A stretch of DNA of 64,000 nt from Sequoia sempervirens (taxonomy: Eukaryota > Streptophyta > Pinopsida > Cupressales > Cupressaceae), in assembly GCA_007258455.2 (NCBI GenBank), contig VDFB02000003.1, positions 42,783,986 to 42,847,985 of the forward strand, written 5' to 3'. Position numbers and translations under genes: made by a program. The notes under the pieces are model-generated. The model made no database searches, had not been told where the DNA came from, and saw only the letters and a list, made by a program, of their open reading frames with translations. Positions 45,010-56,824 of this stretch are shown in pieces; positions within the stretch are counted from its first letter, which is position 1; each line of letters begins with the position of its first letter.

Positions 45010-46166
45010 GTCATCATTTTTTATACCATTTACTGCCACAGCCTTGATAGCACCCTCCTTATATGTCTTGATTCAAAGGAAGCACAAACGAATTTACATG
45101 AAGTACATGATGGTATATGTGGAGCTCACTCTACTAGTCCTACCGTATCCAAAAATCTCATGCGACCGAGATACTATTGGCCTACTATGGAACATGACGC
45201 TTATCACTTTGTTAAGAAATATCGACAATGTTAGATACATGGAGATCTTGTGCATATGCATACCTAGGAGCTTCATCCAATTACATCACCCTTAAAATTC
45301 TCTCAGTGGGGACTCAACCTCATGTGAAAGATCCACCCTACCTCTACCAATGGTCATAAGTTCATCCTTACAGCAACTGAATACTTCACAAAATGGATTG
45401 AATCCATTCCAATGAATTGCATCACCAGTAAGCAAATATCCAAGTTCATCATCAATCATATCATATGTCAATATGATGTTCCCCAATCCATCGTTATAGA
45501 TAATGGTCACCATTTCAAGAATTAGGATGTTCATGAACTGTGTGACAGATTCCATATCCATCACCACTTTGTTACTCCATACTACCCCCAAGGTAATGGT
45601 CAAGCTGAGGCGTCTAATAAAACTATCCTGAAAATCCTAAAGAAGGTTGTTGATGATGTTGGTCGTGACTGGCATATACAACTTAATCCTACCTTATGGG
45701 CCTATCGAACTAGCATCTATACTACCATTGGATCCACTCCATATTCCCTTGTCTTTGGATTTGAAGCAAAATTACCCATTGAGGTTGAGTTACCATCCCT
45801 GAGAGTATCTATGCAATAGTTCATTGATGATAAAGAGTATAGTGTATCCCATTTGCATTTTCTAGAGCTACTAGATGAGAAGAGACAAAATGCATTGGTC
45901 CACTTACAAGCATATCAGAATCGTCTCCATTGCAACTACAATAAGAGAGTCTGAGTTAGACATTTTGACATTGATGACTTGGTCTTGAGAGAAAATACAA
46001 AGAATCAAATGGATCGGGAGAAACCTAAAATGTTTGAGCCTAATTGGTTGAGTCCTTACATAATAACTGCAACATATGGGTTTGGTGCTTATCAACTTGC
46101 TACTCTTGAAGGTGAACCACTACTATATCCCATCATTAACATGCACCTCTGTAAGTACTATACCTA
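45010..46166 (+). mobile_element. Gypsy integrase (broken)
   Basis: Plus-strand integrase with several stops. The H2C2 zinc finger is HDGICGAHSTSPTVSKNLMR then PRYYWPTMEHDA..C..C. The core has ATEYFTKWIE (the Asp normally in this region is partly altered), VIDNGHHF (Asp) and YYPQGNGQAEASNKTIL (Glu). It continues with LWAYRTSIYTTIGSTPYSLV and FGFEAKLPIEVELPSLR. The C-terminal segment reads HFDIDDLVLRENTK, WLSPYIITATYGFGAYQLAT and ends about 46166. It continues the RNase H fragment of 42700-43226, separated by the LINE. No chromodomain is seen. Confidence 0.88.
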
Positions 46167-47400
46167 GCTTTTAGAGAATCCTATCAAAAATCAAGAAAAA
46201 TACAAAAAAAGAAAAAGAAAAAAAGTGTCACCCTAATGAAAACCTGGCAAACAGGCATCTCAGTGACACTAAAAAAATAGAAAAAATAAAAAATAGTAAA
46301 GAGAAATAATTCTTCCAATAGTGAAAACCACTTCAGTGGCGCTTTGGATAAGTATCATGGTGAAAACCTAGCAAATAGGCACCATGTGTAGTCATTCTTT
46401 GCTCTATTTTCTACTATCATTTTATCTTATTTTTTCACTTTCATCCATAATCCCTTGCACATATTCCACTCCATAACAAAACCCCACCTTTCCCATCTAT
46501 TCATAATAAAGCTTAATCATCCTTCTCATGGCCTAAGAATTGTTGATGTTTAGCGTCATTTGCTTTCCATACCTATCTACAATAAATTTCTCCCATTCCC
46601 TTCCTCCATAATAAGTTGGTCCTATACCTAACTCAGGGAAATTCCTTCACTTACTTCTCACAAGGTATCCTAGACATGGTTCAACAATCAAAACATTAGA
46701 AAATCTAAGAAAAAAATCAAAACATTAGAAAATAAAAAAAAATCAAAAAATAGTTGGTATCAGTCCAAGTGGTTGAACTACGTTGCCTCTGTGATTTCAC
46801 GTAGGCAAGGCCATCATCGATGAGCCTTCAAGGCTTAGGTTATTCCCTTAGGTTTTTCTGTCATAAGTTATTAGTCCATTTGTATCCATCCTTCCATAAT
46901 AAACCATCCATGGTTAGAGTCAGTCAAACTACGTTGTCTCTACGCTTTACATAGGCAAGGCCATCATCAATGAGCCCCCGAGGTATTAGGTCAGTCCCTT
47001 AGGGCTTGTCATAACAAGGTCTTCATCTATCACAATCACCATCTCATAATAGATCGTCCATTGCTAAGGTTGACACTATAAGTAGACACAAACAACAAAT
47101 CATCAAACAAGAGAGTCAATCTTAACAAATAGATCAATGGCCTAATCACAGGTACCTATCAAATTAACACCAATGATCCTCATCAGCTATCAAACACTCT
47201 TAGATTGAACGTTGCATCATCGAGATCCTTGGTCTTATGTATACGACATGCCTCGTTTCTGAAACTAGACTTTATCCACCAAATAAGTCTTAGGCAGGAT
47301 GTTGCATCGTCAGGATCCCTAGTCTTATACTACATGCTTTCGTTCCTGAAACCAGACACTATCACTATCCAGAATCTAATCATATAATTTGGCAAAAGAT
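46167..47400 (+). repeat. Post-integrase gypsy region with short direct repeats
   Basis: Three duplicated phrase groups follow the integrase. (1) GTGAAAACCTGGCAAACAGG / GTGAAAACCTAGCAAATAGG at about 46238 and 46361, each near a CAGTGRC-type word. (2) ACGTTGCCTCTGTGATTTCACGTAGGCAAGGCCATCATC at about 46782 and a diverged copy at about 46930. (3) GTTGCATCATCGAGATCCTTGGTC at about 47210 and a diverged copy at about 47301. Repeats of type 1 are well known after the integrase of Tat-type plant gypsy elements. No 3' LTR end was defined. Confidence 0.6.
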
Positions 47401-48108
47401 CTAAATGGTTGTTGAATTTGTTGGTCCAGTTTTTCTTATCTTTTTATTGATTTATCTTTGGTCATGTTACTATGCACCTCGAGGATGTCCCAAAAGGATT
47501 TAGAGAAGTGATGATGGATCATGACCTTTTTCTCTTTGATTTTTTTTTGTTATTTGTATTGGCAATATGACTAGGGCAACTTCATTCCTTGTGTGTGGTT
47601 GAAGTTCCATTTGGCATAATCAAAACATCCTATGCGAGGAAAAGCCAATCTAACACTTTCTTGCATCAAGACTAAAATGCTTTATGGCCACTTCCTCACA
47701 TATTCCAACAAGGTTTTATGGTTACTAATCTGAGTCATGGCACTCCTTGTTTGTTGCTTGTCTACTTTGCAAGGGATAACATGTTACACCTTGGTCTATT
47801 TCATACCTTGGTGTTCTTCATCCATTGCCTTAATAAGTTATATGATGATAATTATGCAATAAAATAACGACTTGATCATTCATTAGCAAGATCTCAAGTT
47901 ATCAATCCCAATTCATTTGTTTCATTTTTCTTCCCTTCCGCTCATCATTCACCTTTTTGCACTGACATCCCATTTGTCCACCTTGGCATTCATCTTGATG
48001 GTGTGTTGTGATACACAAAAATAAATGCATTAGCATTATCACCCTGCATACACAATCATGTTAGCATATCATAGGTATTATCATCATATACATATTAATG
48101 TAAGAAAG
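47401..48108. other. No gene recognised
   Basis: AT-rich DNA, possibly the remaining 3' non-coding part of the gypsy element. Confidence 0.4.
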
Positions 48109-48715
48109 CTAAGGTAGCGGAACAACTCCTACACTAATCTTGAGAGGAGAATAATGCAAAAAATTTACAAATCTTTACAACAGTTATAGAAACTTAAACA
48201 AAAATAAACACAAATATCATGCATACTACAACACAATGATTTATGTAGGGAAAACCCTTTCGAGAGAAACACCCCACACTCCAAAATTTTCCCAATATTA
48301 TTCAAAAATCGCAAAGATTACAATATTCTTGTAGAGAAAGCTTCTCACATGAGTATCACCAATGAGAGATCCAGAGGCAACACAACTGCTATCAAACTCA
48401 CCGAATACATCACAATACACAATCATAATTTACAATGCCCTCATAAAATAGAGTTTCCTTCTAGGGAAAGTCAAGCTAATTAAATATCAGTCGTTAGATC
48501 TAAGACCTAATGATGAACGGTCTAGATTTACAATAATCAAATATAATTTATTTATTTTTCTTTCAGGGGCACTGCCCCCAAGCCCCCGTCAAGGCGCGCT
48601 ACCCAGGGACCCCTCACGGGGGGAAACCCCCTGCGCCTCCCCCCCTCCCACCCCCATCGCCGATATATCAATAGTGCCTTATGTAATTGCAAGGTTGATA
48701 CACATTTTCCCAACA
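48109..48715 (-). repeat. LTR-like block with GC-rich core
   Basis: Read on the minus strand it begins TGTTGGGAAAATGTG, like a copia LTR, and contains the 'GGGAAAACCC...GAGAGAAACACC' wording seen in the other LTRs here. A GC-rich stretch at about 48567-48660 (AGGGGCACTGCCCCCAAGCC, then runs of C) stands out in AT-rich surroundings. The left edge TGTAAGAAAG is a guess, and the flanking five bases do not match. Likely a solo or truncated LTR. Confidence 0.45.
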
Positions 48716-49099
48716 CTTAGATCATCCATATTTCATTAGAAAATAAAGCATGCATAGCATTACATCAATTGGAATCATCATCCATATAAGTATTGCATAA
48801 AAGCATGTCATAAACATATAGTACCATCCTGCATATAGATCTCATAGACATATCAAGTCCATCATAATATGTGCATACATCTATACATCATAAACATGTA
48901 TAAGCATAAACCATACATCATATATCCATAACATATCCATAAAACTGCATATCATAACATCGCATCATATAAATCCATCACATAAAAACATGTACATATA
49001 ATCATACACATCATGTAGTCACCTCCAAAATCATGTCTCGCATATATCAAAAAATGGTGTGCCACATTACAATATCATTAAAAATGGAGCTTGCAAGCT
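48716..49099. other. CATA-rich spacer
   Basis: Sequence dominated by CATAAACAT, ATCATA and CATATC words without coding signal. Confidence 0.5.
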
Positions 49100-50542
49100 C
49101 GATCAAAAATATAAGTGTCTAAAACATATGAAAACAGACCTAGACTGTGCTGCCCTCATCGCCTGATGGTCTCGATGGTAGTTGTATGTCCTCTCTTTGA
49201 TGTGATCTTGATGGTCTATCACAAGGAGATGATCTCTGACATTTTGAGACACCCCCACTATTGTGTGTCCTCTCAGAGTGTGCTCGGCTCTATGATCGGC
49301 TCTATGTTTAACTTGGAGCCCTCTGTGTTGTAGGAACTACATCCTCATAGAGTCTCCTATAGTACTTAGTGGCCCTCCCTAATATAACTACCAACCCAAA
49401 TCTATTGTAGACCACTCACCATAGCTATGAACTCAATGGATCACTGGTTTTCCCTATGTGCCCTAATCACAACCATATCCCTCTTGGTTGTGAGTGTTTG
49501 TACTTGTCCTTATAAAGATGGTATATGTCCTACCTACGCTTGTAACATCTGGACCTATGCCTGCAATGCCTATATCTACGCCTAGGGAACCTGCCCCACA
49601 TCCTTAGCTTTGTCCTCAAAGACATCCATAATAACATCTCTAATGGGGATATCATGTAGGCCCTCCTCCCCAATAGCAGCATCCTCGGTTGCCTCCTCCT
49701 CTATCGTTGCATTCTCCTCCTCTACCTCAACCTCCACCTCCATTTGAGCTGCGTGCTACTCTCCCTCTCCCTCCACCTAAAGGTGGCATCTCTTGGGGCA
49801 CCCTTTGTAGTTCCATGGTGGCAAACCATCTTGGCCTCCCCACCCCTTGCCATCCCATCCTCTACCTCTATCGCCTCTACCCCTATCACCTCTTCCTTTA
49901 TCCCCTCGCCTACCACCACCATCTCCACCATCCTCTCCATCTTTGTCTCCATCACCCCTCCCTCACCTTATGCCCCATAGCCTCCCTCGTGGTCCTCATT
50001 CCGTTCACTCCACTAGTGTTGGTTGGTCTAGGTTTGTGAAAGGTGTAGGCCTATGTATAGCCCACCAAGCATCGTACTTCGGGGTGATTCCTGCATTGGC
50101 CATATCAATTGTTGCACCCCACTAAATAGATTGTAGAGCTACAATCTCCTACATAGCAACCTAGAAGTTGACCATAGGACCCCACTGCAAGACCTCTCTT
50201 GCCGACCTCGCAAACTCTGTTGCCCCACTAGCATCCCTTTCCACTCTTTGAATTGTCTAAGCATTCTCTCTGCTAGGTGTCTCTCTATGATATATCAAGA
50301 CAATATGTCCAATCAAGTATCATGTATGCAGACAGTATGGTACATGCTTCACATCATCATCCCAACCTGGGCAATCTCTATAGGGTCTCCATGTAAACCC
50401 ATCTAGTAAGTCGATAGCATTCCTCCAATATCCAACATCCCCTGCCCGAATCTAAGTCACAACTCCTCCATATATATAAACATATGGTAACCTTGGAGCC
50501 AGGTATCTATCGATAGGACGTCTAAACACTACAATGTGCTCT
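49100..50542 (-). pseudogene. Degraded plant mobile domain (PMD/MAIN-like) gene
   Basis: Minus-strand frames with stops. About 50380-50540 reads RPIDRYLAPRLPYVYIYGGV, RAGDVGYWRNAIDLLDGFTW and RPYRDCPGWDDDVKHVPYC, followed by YLIGHIVLI. About 50060-50230 reads FARSAREVLQWGPMV and ANAGITPKYDAWWAIHRP. The W-R-P-Y block followed by a 'VP-C' strand and a V/L-rich strand is the pattern of the plant mobile domain (PF10536; MAIN and MAIL proteins and the transposons they derive from). Downstream (49722-49955) is an acidic, Glu/Val/Met-rich tail. The family call is from memory of the pattern. The plus-strand proline- and leucine-rich frames here are shadows. Confidence 0.45.
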
Positions 50543-50690
50543 TAATTTTCTATTTGATAACTATTCAGAGTCTCGTTAGCAATACTTCATACTCAGCCAC
50601 ATTGTTGGTACAAGGGAATGTTATTTTCTATGACTTAGGTATTGAATCCCCTTGAGGTGTGATAAACAACAAAATATTGAATCCCCTTGA
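50543..50690 (-). mobile_element. Gypsy RNase H scrap
   Basis: Reverse complement matches the start of the RNase H at 42700-42860: CCTCAAGGGGATTCAATA, TTGTACCAACAATGTGGCTG and a GCTAACGRGACT word. It is about 150 bases long with stops. The junction with the plant-mobile-domain remnant lies at about 50543. A repeated TTGAATCCCCTTGAGG word at about 50644 and 50677 suggests a small duplication at the edge. Confidence 0.75.
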
Positions 50691-51622
50691 GGAACTCTAG
50701 ATCAAAAGGTTGCATGTTTGATTCACATCATGTTCACCAAATGTAGATAGGGGAAATTCCAGGAAATAAGCATGAATCATTTATAGCAACCACAAAAATA
50801 CCTAATTCAAGCCATCAAGACCCTAATCTAACAATGAAGCACAAATGACAAATAGAAATCCAAATAATGAAGCAATAAACCTTATTTCCTATGCCATAAT
50901 TGTATCACCCTCATTGCTCTTCTCCATTTTTCTTTGTTTGTTCTAGGAATTGTAGTATGCAAGATATATGATAAGCTTGATGTAGTGACAAGATCTCAAG
51001 ATAGTGATATGATAGAAAAACTTCAAAGATTGTGGTTAATCTGAAAATGAATTGAAAGCTTGCTTTTATAGAAATCCCAAGTCAAATGAAGGGTGAGGAT
51101 CAAGTGATGAGGTATGAGGATCAATGGATGAGATTAATTGAGAGGAAAAGAGATACGGATGGGAAGGATAGACCAAAACTCAAGAAATCAATTGAGATTT
51201 AGAGCATAGCTAAGGAGAAATAAATTAAATAATGATAGCAATTATTTAATTTAGGAGAGGGAAAATGAATAATTAAATAATTAAAAATAGTTATTTAATT
51301 ATAGAAGAAAAATGGAGTGTGAAATATTAAATAAGTGAAAATAATTATTTAATTATAGATGAAAGAAAATGATAAAATAAATAAATAAATAAGAAGTATG
51401 GAGAGAAAAAGCTAATGGATAATTAAATAATTTAAAATATTTTTTTAATTGTGAGGAAAAGGGAAAATAAATAATTAAAAAGTAAGAATTTATTTAATTA
51501 TAGGGGAAAAAGGGACATTAGTGATGCAATTTAAATAAAAATGACATTTTATTTAAATTAATTAAAAGAACACGATAAAGTGAATTAATTAAATAATTTA
51601 AAATTATTTAATTAATAAAAGA
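50691..51622. other. No gene; TTAATTATTTAA-rich sequence
   Basis: From about 51190 to 51620 the sequence is full of AATAATTAAATAATT-type palindromic words, alternating with GA-rich stretches. No coding signal. Confidence 0.5.
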
Positions 51623-51631
51623 ATATGACTT

Positions 51632-51785
51632 GCCTGTATTGGCATGGTGTGATGGTTTATAGGTGGCATTGTTGCTCTTGCCACCAAGGTTCAAACCCCG
51701 TTGGGGTGGTATTGTTGAATGGTTGTATTTTGGTTCATAGCTCTGGTCAAAAGTGTTTACCCCTGGTAAACAAAAAAAAAAATAT
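51632..51785 (+). mobile_element. tRNA-derived SINE with target duplication
   Basis: A 154-bp insertion flanked by the 9-bp direct repeat ATATGACTT (51623-51631 and 51786-51794). Near its 5' end is an A-box-like TGGCATGGTGTGATGG, and about 40 bases later a B-box GGTTCAAACCCC, the two internal RNA polymerase III promoter elements. It ends in an A-run (51772-51782) with a TA tail. These are the defining properties of a plant SINE. The family is not identified. Confidence 0.82.
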
Positions 51786-51799
51786 ATATGACTTTAGAT

Positions 51800-54732
51800 G
51801 ATAAAATGTTGCCTGTAGGCTTTGGACATATTTCAGTGTCTACAGTCTTAAATATGGAAACTTTGTTAATGTTCTTGAAAGAGAAAGAAACCAAAGAGAA
51901 GCTCGGGCTCATTTTAATGAGGCTCTTGTAGCTGAACTAGGAATAAAATAGAATATTGCATTTGCTAAAGTGCTTGTCAAACTTATAGGTGGAAAAAAGC
52001 ATCCCTTTGGTACATGGAAGACTCAAATGATATATAGGAGAGGACCCAGTAGTTGTGCACCCTAACTTCGCGCTTCTCAAGATCCTACTTGGAAATTTCA
52101 AATCACTCCAATTTTTTTACAGCAGCTTACTTGGCAAGTCCCCTGCTTATAACTTTCGTTTCAAGGCCACATCATCAAATATGATGCCACATCAATATGT
52201 TTTTTGTCAAGGTGTCCAAAAGGCCCAAAACAAACCTGTTACTAATACTTGTGCATTCGCATCATGGGTAGTTGAGCGCTGATGTGGCATCACATGATTG
52301 GTTGCTTTTTAGATCAAAGGAATACATTTTGTTTAAGTTAAGGTAGTCATGTCACAACTATTAGGCATTATATAAACAACTACTATCACAACTATTGGAC
52401 ATTATATAAACAACTACTATCTCAACTATTGAAGCGCACTCAACTACTGGGTCCTCTCCCCTAGAAGATCAGGGTAACAAGGAGTAGGAGGATATCGAAG
52501 ATGAGTAGCCAAGAGGAGAGTTGGAACACATAAGTCCTTGTGTTAATCTTGCCCAAGCAATAGCCAACTTAAGAGCTAAGTTGGCTAGATTACAAGCTAA
52601 GAGGGATGCAAAAAAACTTAAGATTAAGATTATACAACCTTGGGAATGTGGACCAGCAAAGTCATAGAAGACAAGGAAACCCTAGAGGTGTAAGAAAAAA
52701 TTGAGAAGCTAGACATAGTAGATTGCAGATTTTTGATTGGCCTCTCTTAAATGTAGAAAGGTACAAACAATTCAACTTCATTGGGATGCCCACTTATCCT
52801 AGCCTAGTAACTATAAAGATGAGGTCTAAGCTCATAAAATTTAAAGGAAATAATGTTGTCTCTGGAGATGACCATCTCAAAGATTTTAATAACCTCGTTG
52901 ATGATTATAAAATTGAAGATGAGGACATGTTGGTGAAGTTATTTGTTCAACCATTGAATAGTGTAGCTAGAGAATGGTATAAAAACCTACATAGTTCTAA
53001 TATTGAGTCTTGGGAAAAAAACATAATATATTTTTATAGAGCAGTATAGGGATAAAATTGATCCCAAGTTTATTATAAATAAATTTATGAATATCTCAAA
53101 AGGATCAAATAAATATGTATTAGATGTCAACACAAGATTTGTCAAGTTAATGTCTAAGATTCCAGCTCATATGAGGCCAAATCAGTCCATGTGTTTGGTC
53201 CTATATTGCAATGCATACGATGCAAAGATGGGGTACATGTTAAGAGATAAGGAGCCCTAAACATTAAGAGATGCATACAAAATTGCCTCTAATATTGAGA
53301 GCAACAAAAAAGTTTAGTGGGCAAAAGGAGCAATGTGAAGATCTTGTCAAATGACAAAGGACAGAATAGTAATGCCCCAATTGCTAAAGACAAGATAGAT
53401 CAAATAATGCATGCCTTGAAGGAGTTGAGTTTCAAGGTGGCAAAGAATGATGAAGGTATGAATAATGAAAGGTGCAGTCATGAGAGAAATGATGAATCGC
53501 CCAAATTGTTTGATCAACCTTATAAATACAACATGGGGCAATGGAAAACCCATGGTAGAACAGTCCAAAGGAGTAGCAAATAAAGAGACCCCTGATCCTC
53601 TAAAGAAGATAGGTGTTAATAATGCAAATAATACTCCTTGGCGCATGGCTTGTTAGATGCCACATTCACCTTTGCGGTGTTTTGTTACCTTGGTGATCAT
53701 GAACTCAAATGAAGACTGTGATGAATGCAATAACAACAATCATGGAGCAAATTAAAATGTAGATCAGCAAAACATCATGTTGAAGTTGGTGGTCACAAAC
53801 AAGATTCAGAGGATTGGAGATATGTTGAAAGTTTCCACCATCAACAAGTGTTCTATGATGAAGAAGAGGAAGAATAGTATCATATTCATAATGTGGACTC
53901 TTCCATAAATGGTTTCAAGGCCTTCTAAGAAAAAAATCAGAGCTTTGACCTCAACAACAATTGCTCTAGTCAAGAGTGATCACAATCTAAGAAGCAAGAC
54001 AAAGTCTGATGGAAGGTCTTGCGGAGGGAAATGCTAAAAGTATTTTCATTAAAGAAAATTATAAGGAACAAGGTCCTCAGCCAAGGGAAATGAGTAAGGA
54101 AAAAGACAAAGAGAACACAAAAAATGAAGATAAAAATGTAGGATTCTAAATATGAAAACAAAAAATCTAAATGTCAAGAAGATTCAGCCCACAAAAGCAC
54201 ATGTGACAATTGAGAAGGAGAAGTCAAAACAAGGTATTGTAGATCATACGCCCCCTTCTCCTTCTGTTACTTTTCTAACAAACCACTACCCAAGTACGTT
54301 CTATTGGACATGGCCCATGTATTAAGTCAAATCAAAGTCTTGGTGCAATTAATGGAAATGATGTGGATAGCAAAACATAAAGACAAAGCAATAGCTCTAA
54401 TCTGTAACACACCTGCAAATCAACAAGGTGGCAACAAAGGTCACAATGAAGATCACAACAAAGATGCAACAAAAGTGACAAAACGAAACCATAAAACAGA
54501 TTGTACAAATAGGCTTAATGTGTATCTAAGAACCACATTGAACAAATGCCCATCTAAAATGGACCCTTTCTATGCTACACTTTTTATAAACAATAAGTTA
54601 ATAAGGAATTGTATGAATGATTCTAAAGCTTCAATAAATATCATGCCTTTGCAAGTGATGAATCAATTGGGTTTGCAAGTCACTAGTCTTTTAAGAAATG
54701 TTTTATTATGGACTCAAGAGACGTCATTTTAA
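51800..54732 (+). mobile_element. Gypsy gag-protease remnant
   Basis: Plus-strand gag, split by MITE copy 2. The N-terminal part at about 51850-52035 has AHFNEALVAELGIK and NIAFAKVLVKLIGGKKHPFG. After the MITE comes a coiled segment LAQAIANLRAKLARLQAKRD (about 52545-52605). The capsid region follows at 52723-53049: KFKGNNVVSGDDHLKDFNNL, VKLFVQPLNSVAREWYKNL and ESWEK, then YRDKIDPKFIINKFMNIS. Protease is at 54304-54732 (PFYATLFINNKLIRNCMNDS then KASINIMPLQVMNQLGL), where the active-site D-S-G is D-S-K (Asp codon near 54619). Several stops. No RT follows. Confidence 0.85.
52037..52461. mobile_element. MITE copy 2, TA target, about 425 bp
   Basis: Ends GGAGAGGACCCAGTAGTTG and, inverted at the right end, CAACTACTGGGTCCTCTCCCC: a 19-bp perfect terminal inverted repeat. 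TA flanks both sides (52035-52036 and 52462-52463). It lies inside the gypsy gag remnant, whose coding sense resumes on both sides. An internal direct repeat, ATTATATAAACAACTACTATC, occurs twice near the right end (about 52368 and 52398), explaining its extra length over copy 1. Confidence 0.88.
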
Positions 54733-56824
54733 ATCATTCTATAATAAAAACATTTATTTTCTTCCATTCTAATTCTTTTGAAATCATTTTAAATTAAAAA
54801 GATTAAATAATCATTTTCATATGAAAAATCAGCAAACCCCCAAATCCTCCATTGATGAATGCTCAAAAATCTTTTTTTTTTTAAAACAAAAAAAATCTAA
54901 AAAATTAAAATTACCCTGTTGATTCATACATGCACAACAACACTCTTTTGCATTAAAATTTGAATTTCTCAATCTCTTAAATATTGTCATAGCTTAACCT
55001 CAAAATACAAGTTTTCAAAAATTTAAAATATAACAAATAAACTACAAATTCAAACCTAAATCATTTCTATAGAATGATGTCATATGAATCCACCTTATGC
55101 GGGCATGGCTAAAGAAAATGATTTCATTTTAAATGCAAGTAAAATTAAAGAAATTATCTTCTTTCACAAGTGAAGCAATTGAGAAGAGGGTTTCTTTCAT
55201 GCACTCAATCCCAAAAATCTGAATCTATCATGAGTAATCAACAAGTTCCATCAAAACCAAGTGTGATAAGAGCTACTAAAACACATTAACCCAAAATGAC
55301 ATTTCGAATATAACCACCATTGCAAAAATTAACCTAGATTTGAATATTCAAGTGAACAAAAAAACTATACCTACACACTCAATTCACATCTCAAGCATTT
55401 ACCTGCATCATATATATAATAGCCCAAGTAATGTAAAATTTCCACCGGAATACAACATCACATAAATCATATACTCATGACCTCCAAAATAGTTCAATGT
55501 CAATATGCATCATCTAAACTTGAAAATACAATAATTGACAATTATGTAAAATGCCAACACAATAATAATATCCATCTATGAATATGTATATATATATATA
55601 CATCTGTAGAGATAGAGTCAATTATAACCATTGTTGAATCCAAATGTGTGAGTATCATATACATCACACAATATACAATCAAAATCTAGATGCAAATAAA
55701 AAATTATTTTGACAATATTTCAACGACACAAGAATAAAATATAACGATCATCAGAACTAAATCCATAATCACAAAATAAACAAGGGCAAATGCCAAATAC
55801 CGAAGGCATTACACATTCCCCACACAACTAACAGAGTTTCATCCATCAATAAGAGATCATTTGTATGATAAAATGACAGCAAGAGGACATATATTTATCT
55901 CATTTTGCTATCTTATAGAACAAAACCAACATTCTTTATCAACTTAAAATACGATGTTAACAGAATTTCTTTGTACTACAACAGCAATAAAACCTTCTCA
56001 ATTTTTTTTAAATAACAAGACTTATTCCCAGCAAGAAATCTGCTTCTACTGTAAGAAAAATCACATTCTGCAATAGGTGATTTAAACATTTATAAAACCG
56101 GAACGGAAGGCCCCTAATTAATGTATCCTTCTCTAAACTAGCTCCTTTTTACAAATAGGATATAGGAAGGACAAATGGTAGCTTTTATTTTACATGATAT
56201 AACTCAATTCATTCTGTTTTTTCACTGGATATTCTTAGAATTTTTTGCCTTTTATCGATCTGCTTTAGCTGCTACCTCTTAAAACATTTTTGACCCTCAA
56301 TGGAAAATAAAGATATCTGTTTTACCCTTTCACAATTTAGTCACAGTACAACACCCTAAAGGATAACGAGTATGTTGAGTGCCAGACTCAATATTTAAAA
56401 AGGAAGTGCAGACATATTTCCTGCTTCTGAATTTTAGTAGACAAAGGCTGTGGTCTCATGGAAGGGACAGTGGTCACTAATATTTCGCAGTGGGTGCTGC
56501 TGACAATTTTTAGGAGCCCTTGACGATCAGTCGGTACCATGGATTTATAGCAGCAGGGGATGCTAAACATTTTAGCTCAGCTTTTTGGATGTCGGCAACC
56601 CCATGGAATTTTTTAGCAGCAGGAAAAATTTGAAGATACCTTCTAATAGCACCATGTAGCCAAAAAGAACTCTACACTAGTGAAGGAAATTTCCAGCTCC
56701 ACCCCAAAGGCAGCCGCTAGAAGTCTAAGAACTAAATGATGGTGGCTCTTATTTTGCAAGATTAGATTCGAATTTATTCTATAGCATTTTTTTGAAGTTT
56801 TCCTCATCTCATTAAACCTCCCAC
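54733..56824. other. No gene recognised
   Basis: AT-rich sequence with a short TA microsatellite near 55587-55601. No RT or integrase continuation of the gypsy element, and no host exon, was recognised. Confidence 0.5.

Noticed and set aside
49689..50125. Plus-strand proline/leucine/histidine-rich frames
   Set aside because: They run antisense to the PMD-like remnant and its acidic coding tail. Composition reflects the complement of Glu/Val/Met-rich codons.
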